A DNA stretch of 64,000 nt from Micromonospora humi (GTDB taxonomy: Bacteria; Actinomycetota; Actinomycetes; Mycobacteriales; Micromonosporaceae): NCBI RefSeq assembly GCF_900090105.1, contig NZ_FMDM01000006.1:310001-374000 (forward strand), read 5' to 3'. Each line of letters opens with the position of its first letter. Position 1 is the stretch's first letter. Under the pieces are notes generated by a model. It was given only the letters and a program-made list of their open reading frames with translations. It searched no databases and had not been told where the DNA came from. Both the position numbers and the translations under genes were made by a program. Shown here piece by piece: positions 53,029 through 61,437 of the stretch.

Positions 53029-54129
53029 TCAGGTGTCGTGCTGATGGCCCCTGGCGACGCAGTCGCCGTGGATACGGGTCAGCTGCCGGGTCATGCGGGT
53101 GGCTGCGGGGTGGCCGGGGTGCTGCTGACGGTGGGTGGCGATGGTGTCGGTGAGCAGGATGTGGGCGGCGTGGCAGTGGCCGAGGTCGTGCAGGACGAGA
53201 GCGGTCGTGGCGTGGATGGCGAGGGTTCGAGGACTGTGCGGGCCGTCGCTGTTCGAGAGGTGTCCGCCGAGCTGCCGGTAGAGGTGGTAGGCGCGTTGGT
53301 GGTGCCCGGCGTGCCGTTGGACGGCGGCGTGCAGGTGCAGGGCGCGCAGGCTGTCGGGGTGGCTGTGCCCGTGCAGTTGGACCGCGCTTCGGTGGGCGTA
53401 GGCGGCCCAGATGGTCGCGTCGGCGGCGCGGCCGTGGCGTAGGTGCAGTTCGGCGAGGAGGGCCGCGGCGTCGGCGTGCAGGGGGTGGGCTGGTGCGGTG
53501 GCCGGGTCGACGCCGGTGAGGATCTGGTGCAGGAGTTGCCGGGCGCGGACCGGTTGGCGTCGAGCGATGTCGCGGGCACCGGTGACGCGTCGGGCGGGGT
53601 TCTTGTCGGTGCGCTCGGGTGGGAGTGCGGGTCGCCAGGTCAGGGCGATGTCGCTGGCGGTGGCGCCGACGGTCACGCGGGCGAGGACGCGGTGGGCGTG
53701 GGCGGCGGCGAGGCACGGCGGTAGTGGCGCGCTGGTGGTGGGCAGGATCCGTGCGGCGTGGCGGAGGATGACTCGGCCGACGGTGTCGGTGATGGCTGCG
53801 GAGTCGAGGGGCTGTCGGCGGCATCCGGGTGGGCAGCGGTAGGTCCCTGGGGCGCCGGGTGGGGTGGTGCGGTTCATCGGCTGTCGGCACCTCCCGCAGT
53901 GCAGCAGCCCTGGCGCCAGCCGGGCCTCCCGGCCGTTGGTGAGATCCCGGTTCTGCGGCTGGGTTGGGGTGGTGGCTCGAGTGACCCATTTCTGCACGCG
54001 GCGGGGGTCGAGGTCCAGCTGGCGGGCGACGGTGGTGACCGCGCCGTACGCCTTGACAGAGCGGGTGTCGGCCACGCGTCGGACGGCGGCGTCGATGAAC
54101 TCGGGCGGATAGGTGCGAGGGAAGGCCAT
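53029..54129 (-). CDS. HTH/recombinase zinc-ribbon/TPR fusion protein
   Basis: A 366-residue protein of mixed origin. Residues 1-55 resemble a transposase-type helix-turn-helix (YPPEFIDAAVRRVADTR, TVARQLDLDPRRVQKWV). Residues 70-105 are a zinc beta-ribbon like that of large serine recombinases (LLHCGRCRQPMNR, YRCPPGC). From about 170 on it is made of helical tetratricopeptide-like repeats (ADAAALLAELHLRHGRAADA, ALHLHAAVQRHAGHHQRAYH). No recombinase catalytic domain is present, so it is probably a DNA-binding regulator with a protein-binding C-terminus, perhaps a fossil of a mobile element. Gene context (CU044_5270-like, GPP34, amidase) does not fix its role. Confidence 0.65.
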   Translation of the reverse strand: MAFPRTYPPEFIDAAVRRVADTRSVKAYGAVTTVARQLDLDPRRVQKWVTRATTPTQPQNRDLTNGREARLAPGLLHCGRCRQPMNRTTPPGAPGTYRCPPGCRRQPLDSAAITDTVGRVILRHAARILPTTSAPLPPCLAAAHAHRVLARVTVGATASDIALTWRPALPPERTDKNPARRVTGARDIARRQPVRARQLLHQILTGVDPATAPAHPLHADAAALLAELHLRHGRAADATIWAAYAHRSAVQLHGHSHPDSLRALHLHAAVQRHAGHHQRAYHLYRQLGGHLSNSDGPHSPRTLAIHATTALVLHDLGHCHAAHILLTDTIATHRQQHPGHPAATRMTRQLTRIHGDCVARGHQHDT

Positions 54130-54165
54130 CAGGTGGAGTCCGTCGGGGGGCGCTGGGGGCGAGGG

Positions 54166-54815
54166 TTAGGAGTTCAGGACCTGCCGCCGGCGGTCGGCGG
54201 GATGGGCCGCGTTCGTGGGAACGGCGCCGCGCTGGTCGGGGTTGCGGCGCATGGGTTGCAGGGTCGGTCCGTTGGGCAGCGTGATCGCCGGCCGAGGGGT
54301 GTAGCCGTGGCGGGTGTAGAGGGTGTGGGCGGCGGTGGTGGTGTCGGTCCAGGAGGGCAGGTCGATGCGGTCGAGGCGGGTGCGGTGGTGGGCGAGCATC
54401 GCCGTGCCGAGGCCTCGCCGTTGGGCGGTGGGGGCGACGGCGAGGAACGCCAGGTGGTAGTGCGGTTCGGTGGGCCGGCCGGCGGTGAGGAGCCGGTCGA
54501 GGGTTTCGAAGCGTTCGGTGTGTTCGCCGGCGGCGCCGGTGAGCCGGTGGTGGTAGTTGGCCGGTGGTGGGATGGGTCGGTAGCGGTGGAAGCCGACGGT
54601 GGCGGCGTTGAGGTCGTGGGTGAGGTGGATGTCGCCGTAGAACATGGCGTGCTCGACCCAGATCGCGGCCACCTGGGTGAGGACGCGGCGCCGGTGGGGT
54701 GGCTCGGGGATCAGCCAGGCGGCGAGGGGTCGGGGTGCAGGGCGTCGGCGATGAGTGCGGCGACGTGGTCCTTGTCGGTCCAGCGGGCGGCGCGGACACG
54801 AGCGGTGGCCTCCAT
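54166..54815 (-). pseudogene. GNAT family acetyltransferase with a frameshift
   Basis: The N-terminus (ATG at 54815, GAAAGGAACC before it; ATARVRAARWTDKDHVAALI) and the rest of the fold (LAAWLIPEPPHRRRVLTQVA, then the acetyl-CoA loop AVAPTAQRRGLGTAML near the C-terminus) are in different frames. They join if one base is added in the run of four C (minus strand; 54726-54729), which gives the expected A-D-A-L-H-P-D-P-L-A-A-W-L. As written the first frame stops after 30 codons. A single-base deletion, a sequencing error or programmed -1 slippage at the C run would each explain it. The substrate is unknown. Confidence 0.7.
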
Positions 54816-54868
54816 GACGGTTCCTTTCGGCTCGACGAGGGCGGGTGGCGGTGCCGGACGGGGTGGTG

Positions 54869-55834
54869 TCAGGGCGTGTGGGTGGTGCTGGTGCGGGTGT
54901 GGGCGATGAACAGCAGGTAGTCCTCGACCTGGCCGGTGGGCCTGCGGTGGCCCTGCGGTGGTGGGAAGTGGGTGCGTTCGTAGGCGAGGATCTCGCCGGT
55001 GGCGGGGTGCAGGATGAGCAGTCCGCGTAGAGCGCCGTGGTCGCTGGTGGCGCTGATGCCGATGCCGACGCGTCCGGCGCGGTCGCGGACGGCGGGGTGG
55101 TAGGTGAGTCGTGGGGTGTGGCGCAGGAGGGTGAGGATCGCGGTGCGGGCGTCGCGGTCGGGGGTGCGCCATCGGGTGAGGCTGGCGGTGGCGTCCAGGA
55201 CCCCGGGCGCACCGAGGAACGGCGGGCTGATGCTGGTGATCTGCGCGGCGAGGGTGGCCGGGGTGCCGGCGATCGGGCCGATCGGGCCGTCGAGGGTTCC
55301 GGGCGGATAGGTGTCGTCGGTGGTGGGGTGCGGGTCGGGCGGGTAGCGCAGGCTGGTCTCGCGGCCGGAGCCGTCGTCGGCGCGCCAGTGCCGCTGCTCG
55401 AACACCACGATGCGGCGGGTAGCGTGCCCGCCCTGGATGCGGGTGTCGGCGGCCCACTGCCGTAGCCGCACGAACGCGAACCGGCCCGGCAGGTCGCAGC
55501 CCGCCTCGGTGGCGGCCGTGGGAAGCACCTGGGCGGCGGGCCGCGGCGCAGGCAGGACGGTCGGCGGTGTCGCGGCGGTCCGGGCGGTGAGAACCCGCAA
55601 CTGGGCTGCGGTCAGCGGCGCCGGGATGTCACACGGGGCGGTTGTCGGGTGAACCGGCGGCATGATGTGGCGGCCACTGCGGGTGTCGGGCATGGCGGTG
55701 TGGGTGGCGGCCCAGGCGGGTGCGAGGGCGGCCATGCCGAGCAGGCCCAGCACGGCCAACGCCGCCGCGATCCTGACGGCAGGCCGCCGACGTCGGGTGG
55801 ACGAATCCGCGGGTGGGTGGGTTGGGTGGGTCAC
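54869..55834 (-). CDS. CU044_5270-like exported protein
   Basis: A 321-residue protein with one N-terminal hydrophobic helix (AVRIAAALAVLGLLGMAALA) preceded by an Arg-rich stretch, so it is exported or membrane-anchored. The C-terminal part has the pattern of the CU044_5270 family of actinobacterial proteins, often encoded with sigma factors (GDYPPG-type prolines, then GIGISATSDHGALRGLLILH and the final beta strand). The family's role is not known. A GTG at 55834 with GGAG upstream is taken as start; a longer frame from 55900 would overlap the next gene. Confidence 0.6.
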   Translation of the reverse strand: MTHPTHPPADSSTRRRRPAVRIAAALAVLGLLGMAALAPAWAATHTAMPDTRSGRHIMPPVHPTTAPCDIPAPLTAAQLRVLTARTAATPPTVLPAPRPAAQVLPTAATEAGCDLPGRFAFVRLRQWAADTRIQGGHATRRIVVFEQRHWRADDGSGRETSLRYPPDPHPTTDDTYPPGTLDGPIGPIAGTPATLAAQITSISPPFLGAPGVLDATASLTRWRTPDRDARTAILTLLRHTPRLTYHPAVRDRAGRVGIGISATSDHGALRGLLILHPATGEILAYERTHFPPPQGHRRPTGQVEDYLLFIAHTRTSTTHTP

Positions 55835-55871
55835 GGTCGTTGGCTCCGGGAGACGTCTGGCGCGGTCACGG

Positions 55872-56555
55872 TCAGCGGTAGGTGGCGGTGGCGAGGTCAC
55901 CGACGGCGGCGTCGACGGCGGCGGTGATGTCGCGTACCGGTCGGTGGTGCTGGGCGGCGATGGCGCGCAGGTGGGCGGTCAGGGTGGTGGTGTCCTCGCC
56001 GAGGTAGAGGTGCTCGGTGAGGCCGAGAACGGCGACGAGGCCGGCGAGGGCGGCAGTGTGGTTGTCGGGCTGGTCCCGGCCGGCGGCGAGGTAGCGCAGG
56101 CGGGCGCGGGCGACGACGGCCCATTTCGTGTCGGTGGCTAGGTAGGTCTCGGTGCGGGCGAGGCCGGCGAGGCGGCGGCGGGTGGCGCGGTGCAGGATCC
56201 CGCCGGCGTGCAGGCCGGCGCGGGCGCGCTCGTACAGGTCGTCGGCGAACCAGGCCAGCCACCCCCGCACCGTCGGAACCGGGTCGGCGTAGCGGACCGA
56301 GGTGAGGGCGGTGTCGGCGATCAGGTCACCGACCGGCCGGTCGAGGTGTGGCCGGATCCGCTGCCCACCCGCCGGCCCGGCGTCGCCGGTGGTGTCGGTG
56401 AGGGCGATCCGCCCGGCCAGGAACAGGTCGATCAGGACCGCCCCGGCCATCCCGAGCGCGAGAGCCCGCCGATGGATGTGGGGTTGACCGGTGTCGTCGT
56501 TGTGGCAGAGCAGGAACAACTCGTCGCGCAACGGCAGCAGCGGAACCGTGCTCAT
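55872..56555 (-). CDS. GPP34/GOLPH3-family phosphoprotein homologue
   Basis: A 227-residue protein beginning PLLPLRDELFLLCHNDDTGQ, with IDLFLAGRIALTD near residue 42, WLAWFADDLYERARAGLHAG near 105 and GLTEHLYLGEDTTTLTAHLR near 200; these are the GPP34 signatures. In eukaryotes GOLPH3 binds phosphatidylinositol-4-phosphate at the Golgi. Bacterial copies are common in actinomycetes and are thought to bind membrane phospholipid, but their role is unknown. It overlaps the amidase gene upstream by four bases (ATGA), so it is cotranscribed with it. Confidence 0.8.
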   Translation of the reverse strand: MSTVPLLPLRDELFLLCHNDDTGQPHIHRRALALGMAGAVLIDLFLAGRIALTDTTGDAGPAGGQRIRPHLDRPVGDLIADTALTSVRYADPVPTVRGWLAWFADDLYERARAGLHAGGILHRATRRRLAGLARTETYLATDTKWAVVARARLRYLAAGRDQPDNHTAALAGLVAVLGLTEHLYLGEDTTTLTAHLRAIAAQHHRPVRDITAAVDAAVGDLATATYR

Positions 56556-57571
56556 CGCGGCGGCTCCTCCCGCAGCCCGGCCACCTGCTGCCGCAGCCGG
56601 GCGTGCACCCCCGTGTAGGCGGCGGTCGGGGCCGGCAGCAGCGCCTTGTCCACGGCGGCCAGGACCGTGTAGTTCGGGTCGCATACGTTGCCGATCGGCG
56701 CCCTGGCGGCCTGCGACACGAGTTGGTAGGCGTCGAGCTCGTCCAGCCCGGTCAGGGCGCTGACCCAGGCGACCAGGTCACGGTGGGCGATGCGGTAGGC
56801 ATCCTCCAGCGGCCGGGCGCAGCCGACCGACATCACCTCTGCGTCGGTCTCCAGCCGGGGCCACACCGTGGGTACGCCCTTGATGACCTCGATCGCCAGG
56901 GTGGTGGTCGTGGCGATCTCCACCCCGACCCCGCAGACCTCGCCCTCGCCCTGGCGGGCGTGCCCGTCGCCGAGGGCGAGCATCGCCCCGTGCACGTTCA
57001 CCCCTAGGTAGAGAGTGGTCCCGGCACGCAGCCGTGGGGTGTCCAGGTTCCCGCCGTGGGTGTCGGGGACGATCGTGGAGCGGGCCTCGAACCCGCCGGG
57101 AGCGACCCCGATCGTGCCGATCATCGGCTCCAGCGGCAGGTCGACGGAGTGGTCGCTGCCGGTGGCGTGGAAGCGGACCGTGCCGGCCCGCCGATCGATG
57201 TCGTACACCCACACCCGCTCCTCCAGCGGCGGCTGCAGCGTCGCGGTGTGCGCTGTGCCGGTCAACGCGCCGAAGTGCGGGAACGTCGATGACACACCCC
57301 AGTCCCGGGCCGGGACGATCGACGCGAGGTGGACGGCGAGGGTGTCGCCGGGCTCGGCGTCCTCGACGAAGAACGGCCCCGACACCGGATTCAGGAACGG
57401 CATCGCGCACACCCGCGACGGCAGATCCGCCGGACCGCGGACCCGCCCGCCGAAGCAGTCCTCCGTGCGCACCCGCAGCACGTCGCCGGAACGGACGTGA
57501 GCCACCGGCATCCGACCACCGAAGGTGTACGCCAGCTCGTCGCGCGCCGGCCGGTAGGTGATCACGTCCAT
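56552..57571 (-). CDS. Acetamidase/formamidase (FmdA/AmdA family)
   Basis: A 339-residue member of the FmdA_AmdA family: VPARDWGVSSTFPHFGALTG near residue 92, PLEPMIGTIGVAP near 150 and NLDTPRLRAGTTLYLGVNV near 172, with GDGHARQGEGEV near 200 carrying the metal-binding His/Asp. The enzymes release ammonia from formamide, acetamide or related amides. It is five bases downstream of the APC permease gene, which suggests that the permease brings in the substrate or its product, and it overlaps GPP34. Start ATG at 57571. Confidence 0.88.
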   Translation of the reverse strand: MDVITYRPARDELAYTFGGRMPVAHVRSGDVLRVRTEDCFGGRVRGPADLPSRVCAMPFLNPVSGPFFVEDAEPGDTLAVHLASIVPARDWGVSSTFPHFGALTGTAHTATLQPPLEERVWVYDIDRRAGTVRFHATGSDHSVDLPLEPMIGTIGVAPGGFEARSTIVPDTHGGNLDTPRLRAGTTLYLGVNVHGAMLALGDGHARQGEGEVCGVGVEIATTTTLAIEVIKGVPTVWPRLETDAEVMSVGCARPLEDAYRIAHRDLVAWVSALTGLDELDAYQLVSQAARAPIGNVCDPNYTVLAAVDKALLPAPTAAYTGVHARLRQQVAGLREEPPR

Positions 57572-57576
57572 GCCGG

Positions 57577-58983
57577 TCACACCCGCTCCACGTGGCGGGC
57601 CTGCGGCTGCGCCGGCGCCAGTCCCGACAGGGCGGGTCGACGACCGGACAGGTACAGGCCGGCGAGCACGACCATGCCCAGGGCGAGCCAGGCCAGGCCG
57701 AGGCGCTGCGCGGCGATGTTCGCGTTCACCACCACGTAGGCGAGGATCACGAACCCGATCCCCGGCATGAGCAGGTGCGCCCACCAGTTCCCGCTCCGCC
57801 GCCGGATGAGGTGGTGCACGACCACGGAGACGTGCAGGACCAGGAACGCGACCATCGCCCCGAAGTTGATCAGCGACGACAGCAGCGTGATCCCGTCCGC
57901 TCGGGTCGCCATGTACAAGCCCAGCGCGAGGGACACCGCGCCGATGAGCAGGGTCGCGTTGATCGGCACGTTCCGGCGTACCGACACCTTCGCCAGAAAG
58001 CTCGGGAGCTGCCGGTCGCGGGCCATCGCGTACAGCAGCCGCGACGTCGCCACCTGCGCGACCATCGAGTTCGGCAGACCCCACGCGATCGCCGTCGCCA
58101 CCGCGCACAGCGTCGCCAGCCAGTCGCCGCCGGCCACCGCGGCGGCGTCGTAGAAGGCGGTGCCGTTCGGATCGCCCTGCGCCAGGAGCGCGCCGGGGTC
58201 GGGCAGGAGCATCGCGGCCAGCCACGTCTGGGCGATGAACAGCACCCCGGCCAGGACGAGGACGGCGGCCATCGCCCGGCCGATCTGCCGGGAGCCGCCC
58301 TTGGTTTCCTCGGCGAGCATGCTGATGCCGTCGAAGCCCAGGAAGCTGAGTACGGCGATTGACACCGCTCCCGCGACCACCGACCAGGTGAAGGTGTCGG
58401 CGTTGTAGAACGCGTCCCAGCTGAACCGGCCCCTGCCCGAGGCGAGGGCCCAGCCGGCGACGGCCAGGAAGATGGCCAGGACGATCAGCTCGCCGGCGAG
58501 CATTACCCGGGTCACCACCGCCGTCATGCGGATGCCGACCGAGTTGACGACCGTGTTGACCGCGACGAAGCCGAGTAGCCACAACCAGACCGGCACCGCC
58601 GGGACGGTGGCGTGCATCGCCACCGACGCCACCAGGTACAGCAGCCCCGGCACCAGCACGTAGTCCAGCAGGATCACCCAACCGGCCAGGAAACCGACCG
58701 GCGCGCTGATGCCCCGTCCGGCGTAGTTGTAGACGCTGCCGCTCATGGGGAACGCCTTCACCATCTGCGCGTACGAGAACGCCGTGAACACCAGGGCCAC
58801 CACACCGACCGCGTACGCCAGGGCCACCATGCCGCCGGAGCCGGCGTAGACGCTGCCGAAGATCGCCATCGGCGCGATCGGCACCATGTAGACCAGGCCG
58901 TAGGCCAGGAGGTCCCGGAACCGCAGCCTCCGAGCCAACTCCTGGCGATAGCTGTAACGGGCCAAGTCGTTCTGTTCAAACAT
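57577..58983 (-). CDS. APC superfamily amino acid/amine permease
   Basis: A 468-residue membrane protein with 12 hydrophobic helices. The first, YGLVYMVPIAPMAIFGSVYA, and the sixth-helix consensus FLGFDGISMLAEETKGGSR are typical of the amino acid-polyamine-organocation superfamily. Its ATG at 58983 follows GGAGGAGGGC. The gene is first in the permease-amidase-GPP34 operon, whose amidase suggests the cargo is an amide or amine. The 5' leader contains the candidate structured RNA at 59005-59067, including a segment that can mask the ribosome-binding site. Confidence 0.87.
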   Translation of the reverse strand: MFEQNDLARYSYRQELARRLRFRDLLAYGLVYMVPIAPMAIFGSVYAGSGGMVALAYAVGVVALVFTAFSYAQMVKAFPMSGSVYNYAGRGISAPVGFLAGWVILLDYVLVPGLLYLVASVAMHATVPAVPVWLWLLGFVAVNTVVNSVGIRMTAVVTRVMLAGELIVLAIFLAVAGWALASGRGRFSWDAFYNADTFTWSVVAGAVSIAVLSFLGFDGISMLAEETKGGSRQIGRAMAAVLVLAGVLFIAQTWLAAMLLPDPGALLAQGDPNGTAFYDAAAVAGGDWLATLCAVATAIAWGLPNSMVAQVATSRLLYAMARDRQLPSFLAKVSVRRNVPINATLLIGAVSLALGLYMATRADGITLLSSLINFGAMVAFLVLHVSVVVHHLIRRRSGNWWAHLLMPGIGFVILAYVVVNANIAAQRLGLAWLALGMVVLAGLYLSGRRPALSGLAPAQPQARHVERV

Positions 58984-59004
58984 TCGACGCCCTCCTCCTG
59001 CATC

Positions 59005-59067
59005 GGCACTTGGATGAGGGCGCATGCGGAGGATTGCCTCTCGTAACTCACGCGCCCTACGAGTGCC
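59005..59067 (-). promoter_or_regulatory. Candidate structured leader RNA with H-type pseudoknot before the APC-amidase operon
   Basis: Read as RNA from 59067 downward, a 4-bp closing helix GGCA/TGCC encloses a 6-bp hairpin CTCGTA/TACGAG (59063-59058 with 59045-59040). The loop directly after its 5' strand is GGGCGC (59057-59052), which is complementary to GCGCCC (59023-59018) 16 bases downstream, giving an H-type pseudoknot. The joining segment contains ATCCTCC, complementary to the Shine-Dalgarno GGAGGA of the permease gene, 22 bases further on. The arrangement would allow ligand-controlled ribosome access. It does not match any riboswitch class that I know. Confidence 0.5.
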
Positions 59068-59136
59068 TGCGCCCCGGTGATCCGTTCTGCACCCCTGGCA
59101 GCGCAGGACGAATGAACGATTACGTGATCACGGCAG

Positions 59137-59188
59137 GTGGGACAGCCCACGGTGAGGGGTCACCGTGGGACCCCACCGTGAGGTGTCC
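59137..59188. promoter_or_regulatory. Clustered inverted repeats in the divergent promoter region
   Basis: Arms 59146-59155 and 59160-59169 are perfect 10-bp complements with a four-G loop; overlapping arms GTGGG (59137-59141) and CCCAC (59146-59150) form an alternative stem; a further related GTG-rich unit follows to 59188. The cluster lies between the divergent permease and radical SAM operons and is a likely regulator-binding region or attenuator. Confidence 0.55.
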
Positions 59189-59269
59189 CGGTCAACACCC
59201 TCAACGCCAGAGTTGACATCGGTATCCGTCGAAACGATGTCGGCGGCCGAACGTGGGGAGGTGGGACCG

Positions 59270-60193
59270 GTGCGTGTGTCAGCGATGACGTCGGACCCGG
59301 CGCCGTGGGAGTGGGAGTTCGACTGGCACCTGACGAACCGCTGCAACTTCTTCTGCGAGTACTGCCATCCGCAGATCCGTCACGTGTTGAACAAGAAGCA
59401 CCTGAACGAGCCTGACGCCGACCTGGTGGTGCGGCGCTTCGAGGATCTCGACCGCACGAGTCTCGTGCACATGTCGGGCGGAGAGCCGTTCCTGTTTCCC
59501 GGGTTCGTCGAACTTTGCGCCGGGCTGACCCGCCGCAACTGGATCAGCATCAACACCAACCTGGCGTCGCCCGAGCTGGTCACCCGCTTCGCCAACGAGG
59601 TGGACCCGACGCGGGTGGCCAAGATCGTGGCGGCCCTGCACGTACCGGAGCGGGAGCGCCTCGGGTTGCCGATGACGGAGTACGCCGAGTCGTTCCGGAT
59701 CCTGCGCGGGGCCGGCTTCGACGTGGTGGCGCTGTACGTGCTCTTCCCGCCGCTGCTCCCGCGGCTACGCGACGACTTGGCGTCGCTGGCGGCTCTCGGA
59801 GTGAATCCGCTGCGGGCCAAGGTGTTCAAGGGCGTCTACGAAGGTCGCCGGTACCCGGAGGCGTACACCGACGCGGAGCGTGCGCTGATCCTGGAGAACT
59901 CCGGCGAGTACACCTTCAACCGGCCGTACCTCGATGGAATGCTCGCCTTCCGCGGCCAGCCCTGCACGGCGGGGATGACCTCCTTCAAGGTGACCGTCAC
60001 GGGCGAGGTCCGACGGTGTGCTTCCGTGCCGACCAGCTACGGCAACCTCTACGACGGCACCTTCCAGCCCGCCTCCGCACCGGAGCCGTGCCCGGCGAAG
60101 CGTGTCCTGGTCCTGTCGCAGTGCATGGCGTACCTCGTCGATCCACCACAGCCCGCATCCGCATCCGCCGCCGCTGCCGCGCCGCGTTCGTGA
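59270..60193 (+). CDS. Radical SAM enzyme with SPASM-like C-terminus
   Basis: A 307-residue radical SAM protein. The 4Fe-4S motif is HLTNRCNFFCEYCHPQI near residue 21-37 (C-x3-C-x2-C), the SAM-binding G-G-E-P is in VHMSGGEPFLFPG near 70, and further cysteines near the C-terminus (GQPCTAGMTSF, RRCASV, CPAKR, SQCMAY) could bind an extra cluster, as in SPASM-type enzymes. The substrate is unknown. A GTG at 59270 is chosen because GGGAGG lies 8 bases before it. It starts a six-gene operon whose next gene makes SAM. Confidence 0.85.
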   Translation: MRVSAMTSDPAPWEWEFDWHLTNRCNFFCEYCHPQIRHVLNKKHLNEPDADLVVRRFEDLDRTSLVHMSGGEPFLFPGFVELCAGLTRRNWISINTNLASPELVTRFANEVDPTRVAKIVAALHVPERERLGLPMTEYAESFRILRGAGFDVVALYVLFPPLLPRLRDDLASLAALGVNPLRAKVFKGVYEGRRYPEAYTDAERALILENSGEYTFNRPYLDGMLAFRGQPCTAGMTSFKVTVTGEVRRCASVPTSYGNLYDGTFQPASAPEPCPAKRVLVLSQCMAYLVDPPQPASASAAAAAPRS

Positions 60194-60210
60194 GGAGAGG
60201 AGAAAGCGCC

Positions 60211-61437
60211 ATGCAGGTCATCACCAGCCTCGGGGCGGTACACCCCGACCAATCACCGTTCGATGTCGCGGAGCGCAAGGGCATCGGCCACCCTGACAGC
60301 CTCGCGGACCTGGTCGCCGACAGCTTCTCCCGCCGCTACTCCGCAACCTGCCAGGAGCGCTTCGGTGCGGTGCCGAACCACTGGGTCGACAAGGTGACGC
60401 TGGTGGGCGCAGCCGCTGACGTTCGCTTCGGTGGGTACGACATCCGCAAGCCGGTCGACTGCTACCTCTTCGGCAAGGTCACGGAGCGGATCGACGGCAA
60501 CGATGTATCCGTCGCCAAACTGTTCGACGACACGGTCCGCGCTGTTCTCACCAGCACGTTGGACGACCCGGCAATCCTTGGGCACCTGCGCATTCACGTG
60601 AACAACACCGCCGGCACCGGAGTCGATCACGACAGGGAGTTCTACCAGCCTCGGACGGCTGCCGGGATCACGAAGGTGCTCGCCAGTGAGTCCGTCGCCA
60701 ACGACACCGTCGTGTGCGCCGGGACGAGCCTGCGTGGCATCGCGGCGCGGACGGCGGTCCGACTGGAGACGCTGCTGACCGGTGCCGCCTTCCGAACTCG
60801 CTACCAGACCGGCACCGACGTCAAGGTCATGGTGGTCCGCGACCGTGGCCAACTGGACGTGACCGCGGCAGTGCCCTTTCATCCCGCCAGCGTTCACGGC
60901 TGGTCGGAGTATCGGACTGCGCTGGACGCCATCCGCGACGAGATCGAGGGTGAGCTCAAGCGGGTGCTCGACGAGACACCGACGGCAGCTGGGGCACGGC
61001 TGTCGCTGAACACCAAGGACGTGCCCGGTCATGGCTACCTCGCACCCTTCGGCACCTCACTTGGCAAGGGAGACTGTGGCGCTGTCGGGCGGGGCAACCG
61101 GTACAACGGGGCGATCGAGCCCCTTCGTCCGGCGAGCGGCGAGGCGCCCGCAGGCAAGAACCCGCTTCACCACGTCGGGAAGATCTACACGGCCGTAGCC
61201 GATGAACTGGCGCGACGCATCATGGCCGAGCTCGGGACGTACGCCGAGGTGCTCATCGCGGCACGCAACGGCGGCCAGTTGGACGATCCGGCGTACGTGC
61301 TCATCCGGTCCGAGGCGCCCATCGGGGCCGCTGGCGAGGCACTCGCTCGGGCAGCGATGCGGACGGCGCCGGGATACATCCAGCGGTTCCTGGAGACCGA
61401 CCCGGTGAGCCGCTTCCGCGAGCAGGAGCCGTGCTGA
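60211..61437 (+). CDS. Archaeal-type methionine adenosyltransferase
   Basis: A 408-residue enzyme that matches the archaeal S-AdoMet synthetase family (not the bacterial MetK): ERKGIGHPDSLADLVADSFS near residue 20, HVNNTAGTGVDHDREFYQP near 135, and GKGDCGAVGRGNRYNGAI near 285 with AGKNPLHHVGKIYTAVAD. It makes S-adenosylmethionine from methionine and ATP. Actinomycetes already have a housekeeping MetK, so a second enzyme of the other fold lineage inside a biosynthetic operon suggests a dedicated SAM or SAM-analogue supply. GAGGAGAGGAG precedes the ATG. Its stop codon overlaps the next start. Confidence 0.9.
   Translation: MQVITSLGAVHPDQSPFDVAERKGIGHPDSLADLVADSFSRRYSATCQERFGAVPNHWVDKVTLVGAAADVRFGGYDIRKPVDCYLFGKVTERIDGNDVSVAKLFDDTVRAVLTSTLDDPAILGHLRIHVNNTAGTGVDHDREFYQPRTAAGITKVLASESVANDTVVCAGTSLRGIAARTAVRLETLLTGAAFRTRYQTGTDVKVMVVRDRGQLDVTAAVPFHPASVHGWSEYRTALDAIRDEIEGELKRVLDETPTAAGARLSLNTKDVPGHGYLAPFGTSLGKGDCGAVGRGNRYNGAIEPLRPASGEAPAGKNPLHHVGKIYTAVADELARRIMAELGTYAEVLIAARNGGQLDDPAYVLIRSEAPIGAAGEALARAAMRTAPGYIQRFLETDPVSRFREQEPC

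Noticed and set aside
59005..59067. Guanidine-I or guanidine-III riboswitch
   Set aside because: The pseudoknot topology is similar to guanidine-III, but the conserved nucleotides I know for these classes are not present.
59112..59216. A 34-residue frame upstream of the radical SAM gene, considered as a RiPP precursor
   Set aside because: It lies across the inverted-repeat cluster, has a weak ribosome-binding site and no typical leader-core pattern; the operon has no peptide-binding RRE domain. Not excluded, but unsupported.
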